This document shows positions 4,716 through 5,966 of a DNA stretch of 5,966 bases, piece after piece. Each line of letters opens with the position of its first letter. Within the stretch, counting starts at the first letter, position 1. The translations under genes were made by a program, and so were the position numbers. The notes beneath the pieces are model-generated. The model was not told the origin of the DNA. It saw only the letters and a list, made by a program, of their open reading frames with translations, and ran no database searches. This stretch comes from a bacterium (GTDB lineage: Bacteria; Patescibacteriota; Minisyncoccia; Phycocordibacterales; Phycocordibacteraceae). The stretch is from the NCBI GenBank assembly GCA_021817685.1, contig JAKAGD010000047.1, forward strand, positions 1 to 5,966. The letters run 5' to 3'.

Positions 4716-5612
4716 TTGGACACTACCGATACTACTTTCCGCTGGAGACGCATCCGGCACGTGCTCCGCACCCTCGCTAAATCACCGCTGGGCAAGGCTG
4801 CACGGAACAACGCGGGCAAGGCCGCTCATGAAAAGCACCAGCCTGCCGATATCATCCGCGGTTCGGATGAACTCGCGATCTGGCTCTTCTTTTCTCTGCT
4901 CGGCGATCGCCTGCAGAAAACCGAGGATGTCTATCGCGACCATGCGCGGCTGTGGAGGAATCAGCCATGGCTGTACCGCCGCGAAGCGCTCAAGACTTCC
5001 TGGCAAGACGTGGCGCGGGTGCTCATACGGGAGAGAGTCGGACTTCCCGTCGAGACGGCGAAACGTTGGGTGCCGTGTTTGCGGGCGCTCTACGAGCTGT
5101 TCGGCGGCGACCCGCGCTCGATTTTCTCCGAAGGAAGCATCGACCTGACGCTGGCGCTCAAAAAAGAGCTCAAGAGGCAGACCGGCACCGACCAACTGCT
5201 CGGGTACGGACCGAAACTGCTCTCTCTGCTCGCGCTCTACCTGAAAGACGCCGGGATTCTGGGGACCGTCGCCGGCGCATTCCCGGTCGACGTGCACTTC
5301 CAGCGGCTTCTGATAATCACCGGCGGCGTTTCCGGCCGCGGCATCATCAGGTGCAACTGGTTGGCCGAGGAAGCGCGTCCGCGGTTGTGGCGGATGTGCG
5401 CGGACAACGGATGGCGGCCGCTCGCCGTCGCTCAGGCGTCGTACACGCTCGGCAGTACGTTGTGCGTGCGCTGTTCGCAAACGGCGGACATCCACCTGCG
5501 CTGTCCCGTATACAAACTGTGCGGCGGGAAACTGCCCTCGGCGAATTACGGAAAGCGCGGTATCTGGGACCTTTCAATGCCCCGGATGAGAAAGGGCAAG
5601 AAAGACGGCTGA
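4716..5612 (+). CDS. HhH-GPD family DNA glycosylase, endonuclease III-like, with an altered Fe-S loop
   Basis: This 298-residue protein resembles endonuclease III, which removes damaged bases and nicks abasic sites in base excision repair. The helix-hairpin-helix is LLGYGPKLLSLLA (161-173), with K167 at the position of the catalytic Lys of E. coli Nth. It is followed by PVDVHFQRLL (190-199), with D192 matching the catalytic Asp of the VDTH motif. Near the C-terminus are C250, C253, H260, C263 and C269. Counted from C253 the pattern is C-x6-H-x2-C-x5-C, so His stands where the endonuclease III [4Fe-4S] loop has its second Cys, and an extra Cys (C250) is present. The protein is longer than Nth (about 210 residues), with a basic N-terminal extension (1-50) and a Lys/Arg-rich tail. 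It is an ordinary cytosolic protein. The substrate cannot be predicted. Start: TTG at 4716 behind AAGGAGG. A strong terminator overlaps its stop. Confidence 0.8.
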   Translation: MDTTDTTFRWRRIRHVLRTLAKSPLGKAARNNAGKAAHEKHQPADIIRGSDELAIWLFFSLLGDRLQKTEDVYRDHARLWRNQPWLYRREALKTSWQDVARVLIRERVGLPVETAKRWVPCLRALYELFGGDPRSIFSEGSIDLTLALKKELKRQTGTDQLLGYGPKLLSLLALYLKDAGILGTVAGAFPVDVHFQRLLIITGGVSGRGIIRCNWLAEEARPRLWRMCADNGWRPLAVAQASYTLGSTLCVRCSQTADIHLRCPVYKLCGGKLPSANYGKRGIWDLSMPRMRKGKKDG

Positions 5613-5649
5613 CGCCATTCGTAGAAATTACGGGTGGCGTCTTGTTTTT
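5611..5649 (+). terminator. Strong intrinsic terminator after the glycosylase gene
   Basis: GACGCCATTCGTA (5611-5623) pairs with TACGGGTGGCGTC (5629-5641) over 13 bp, including two G-U pairs, around a GAAAT loop, followed by TTGTTTTT (5642-5649). The stem begins inside the TGA stop codon of the glycosylase gene. It separates this gene from the DUF3467-like gene. Confidence 0.85.
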
Positions 5650-5677
5650 GGACTTATGGCTGGCGCAAGCATATAGT
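5648..5677 (+). promoter_or_regulatory. Promoter of the DUF3467-like gene
   Basis: A possible -35 TTGGAC (5648-5653), an 18-bp spacer and a -10 TATAGT (5672-5677) lie directly after the terminator. Six bases separate the -10 from the ATG at 5684, predicting transcription that starts at the A of the start codon. The -35 matches only the TTG part of the consensus. Confidence 0.5.
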
Positions 5678-5683
5678 GTGCAC

Positions 5684-5944
5684 ATGGACTTCAACAAAAT
5701 ACCCAAACAATTCTGCGAGAACGTGCTCGCCGGACATTCGGCGGAAAATTTCGTGATGATAATGAGCGTCGGGGAAACGGCACAGGCGTACGCGCTCACG
5801 CCCGAGCACATGAAGCGCCTCGTACAGAGCCTGTCGCACCAGGTAGAGGAGTATGAGAAAAAATTCGGCGCGATCGACGCAAAATGGTCGCCCGGCATAG
5901 AAAGTCCGCTCCAGACGAAAGACATCAAGGGCAGCGGGGAATAG
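5684..5944 (+). CDS. DUF3467-like small protein of unknown function
   Basis: This 86-residue soluble protein resembles the DUF3467 family, small proteins of unknown function found in many bacteria. Family-like features, from memory, are the central ENFVMIMSVGE (21-31), LTPEHMKRLVQSLSHQVEEYEKKFG (38-62) and a C-terminal WSPGIESPLQ (68-77). There is one Cys (C11), no membrane segment and no catalytic motif I can name. The start at 5684 is chosen because a TATAGT -10 ends six bases upstream and the protein then has the family's usual size; the open frame continues upstream through the glycosylase gene, but that part is an out-of-frame shadow. No Shine-Dalgarno sequence is present. It is probably its own transcription unit or the first gene of an operon continuing beyond the window. 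Confidence 0.75.
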   Translation: MDFNKIPKQFCENVLAGHSAENFVMIMSVGETAQAYALTPEHMKRLVQSLSHQVEEYEKKFGAIDAKWSPGIESPLQTKDIKGSGE

Positions 5945-5945
5945 C

Positions 5946-5957
5946 AAAAGGAGGGGG
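5946..5957 (+). promoter_or_regulatory. Shine-Dalgarno-like sequence for a gene beyond the right edge
   Basis: AAAAGGAGGGGG follows the DUF3467-like stop at once, and GAGGAG (5960-5965) follows it. A TTG at 5958 is too close to the first motif to be a convincing start, so the start codon probably lies outside the window. This suggests that a co-transcribed gene follows. Confidence 0.4.
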
Positions 5958-5966
5958 TTGAGGAGC

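Noticed and set aside
4782..5495. Open frame of 237 codons on the minus strand over the glycosylase gene
   Set aside because: It has no recognisable motif and is antisense to a gene with clear HhH, catalytic and Cys-loop motifs.
4952..5683. Upstream extension of the DUF3467-like reading frame
   Set aside because: It is out of frame with the glycosylase gene, Arg/Ala-rich and without motifs; a terminator and promoter lie between it and the real start at 5684.
1..5966. CRISPR array, tRNA or rRNA genes, insertion sequences
   Set aside because: No regularly spaced repeats, no tRNA-like arms, no rRNA-like sequence and no transposase or integrase reading frame were seen.

Overview
This window reads as a piece of a compact, GC-rich bacterial genome, most likely from the Candidate Phyla Radiation (Patescibacteria, Parcubacteria-like). 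The evidence is the combination of a short ComEC lacking its usual C-terminal domain, a DUF3467-like small protein, a small site-2 protease, an unusual Fe/Mn superoxide dismutase, very short intergenic gaps and an overlap between genes. This assignment is inference from gene content; no rRNA or other taxonomic marker is present except ribosomal protein L28.

Layout from left to right: an AT-rich leader (1-121) whose first nine bases match the end of an Illumina adapter; a ribonuclease HI gene (+); a visibly AT-richer gene for a three-part TIR-domain protein (-), probably an acquired anti-phage NADase; a short divergent promoter region with a GC-rich inverted repeat; comEC (+), the DNA-uptake channel; a superoxide dismutase gene (-) whose 3' end overlaps comEC by 85 bp; rpmB (L28, -) with a hairpin terminator that abuts the dismutase promoter; a divergent M50 site-2 protease gene (+) whose -10 element overlaps that of rpmB; an HhH-GPD DNA glycosylase (+) with an altered iron-sulfur loop and a TTG start behind a strong Shine-Dalgarno sequence; a strong intrinsic terminator; a DUF3467-like gene (+); and a Shine-Dalgarno-like sequence for a gene beyond the right edge.

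The genes are mostly single transcription units rather than one operon, and their functions are mixed: nucleic acid maintenance (RNase HI, glycosylase), DNA import (ComEC), oxidative stress (SOD), translation (L28), membrane proteolysis (M50) and defence (TIR). The most notable shared property is regulatory. Most starts have no Shine-Dalgarno sequence but have a -10-like TAnnnT hexamer, often with an upstream TG, ending only 6-9 bases before the ATG. That suggests leaderless or nearly leaderless mRNAs. The best candidate for an undescribed system is the stand-alone TIR protein with its uncharacterised N- and C-terminal domains.
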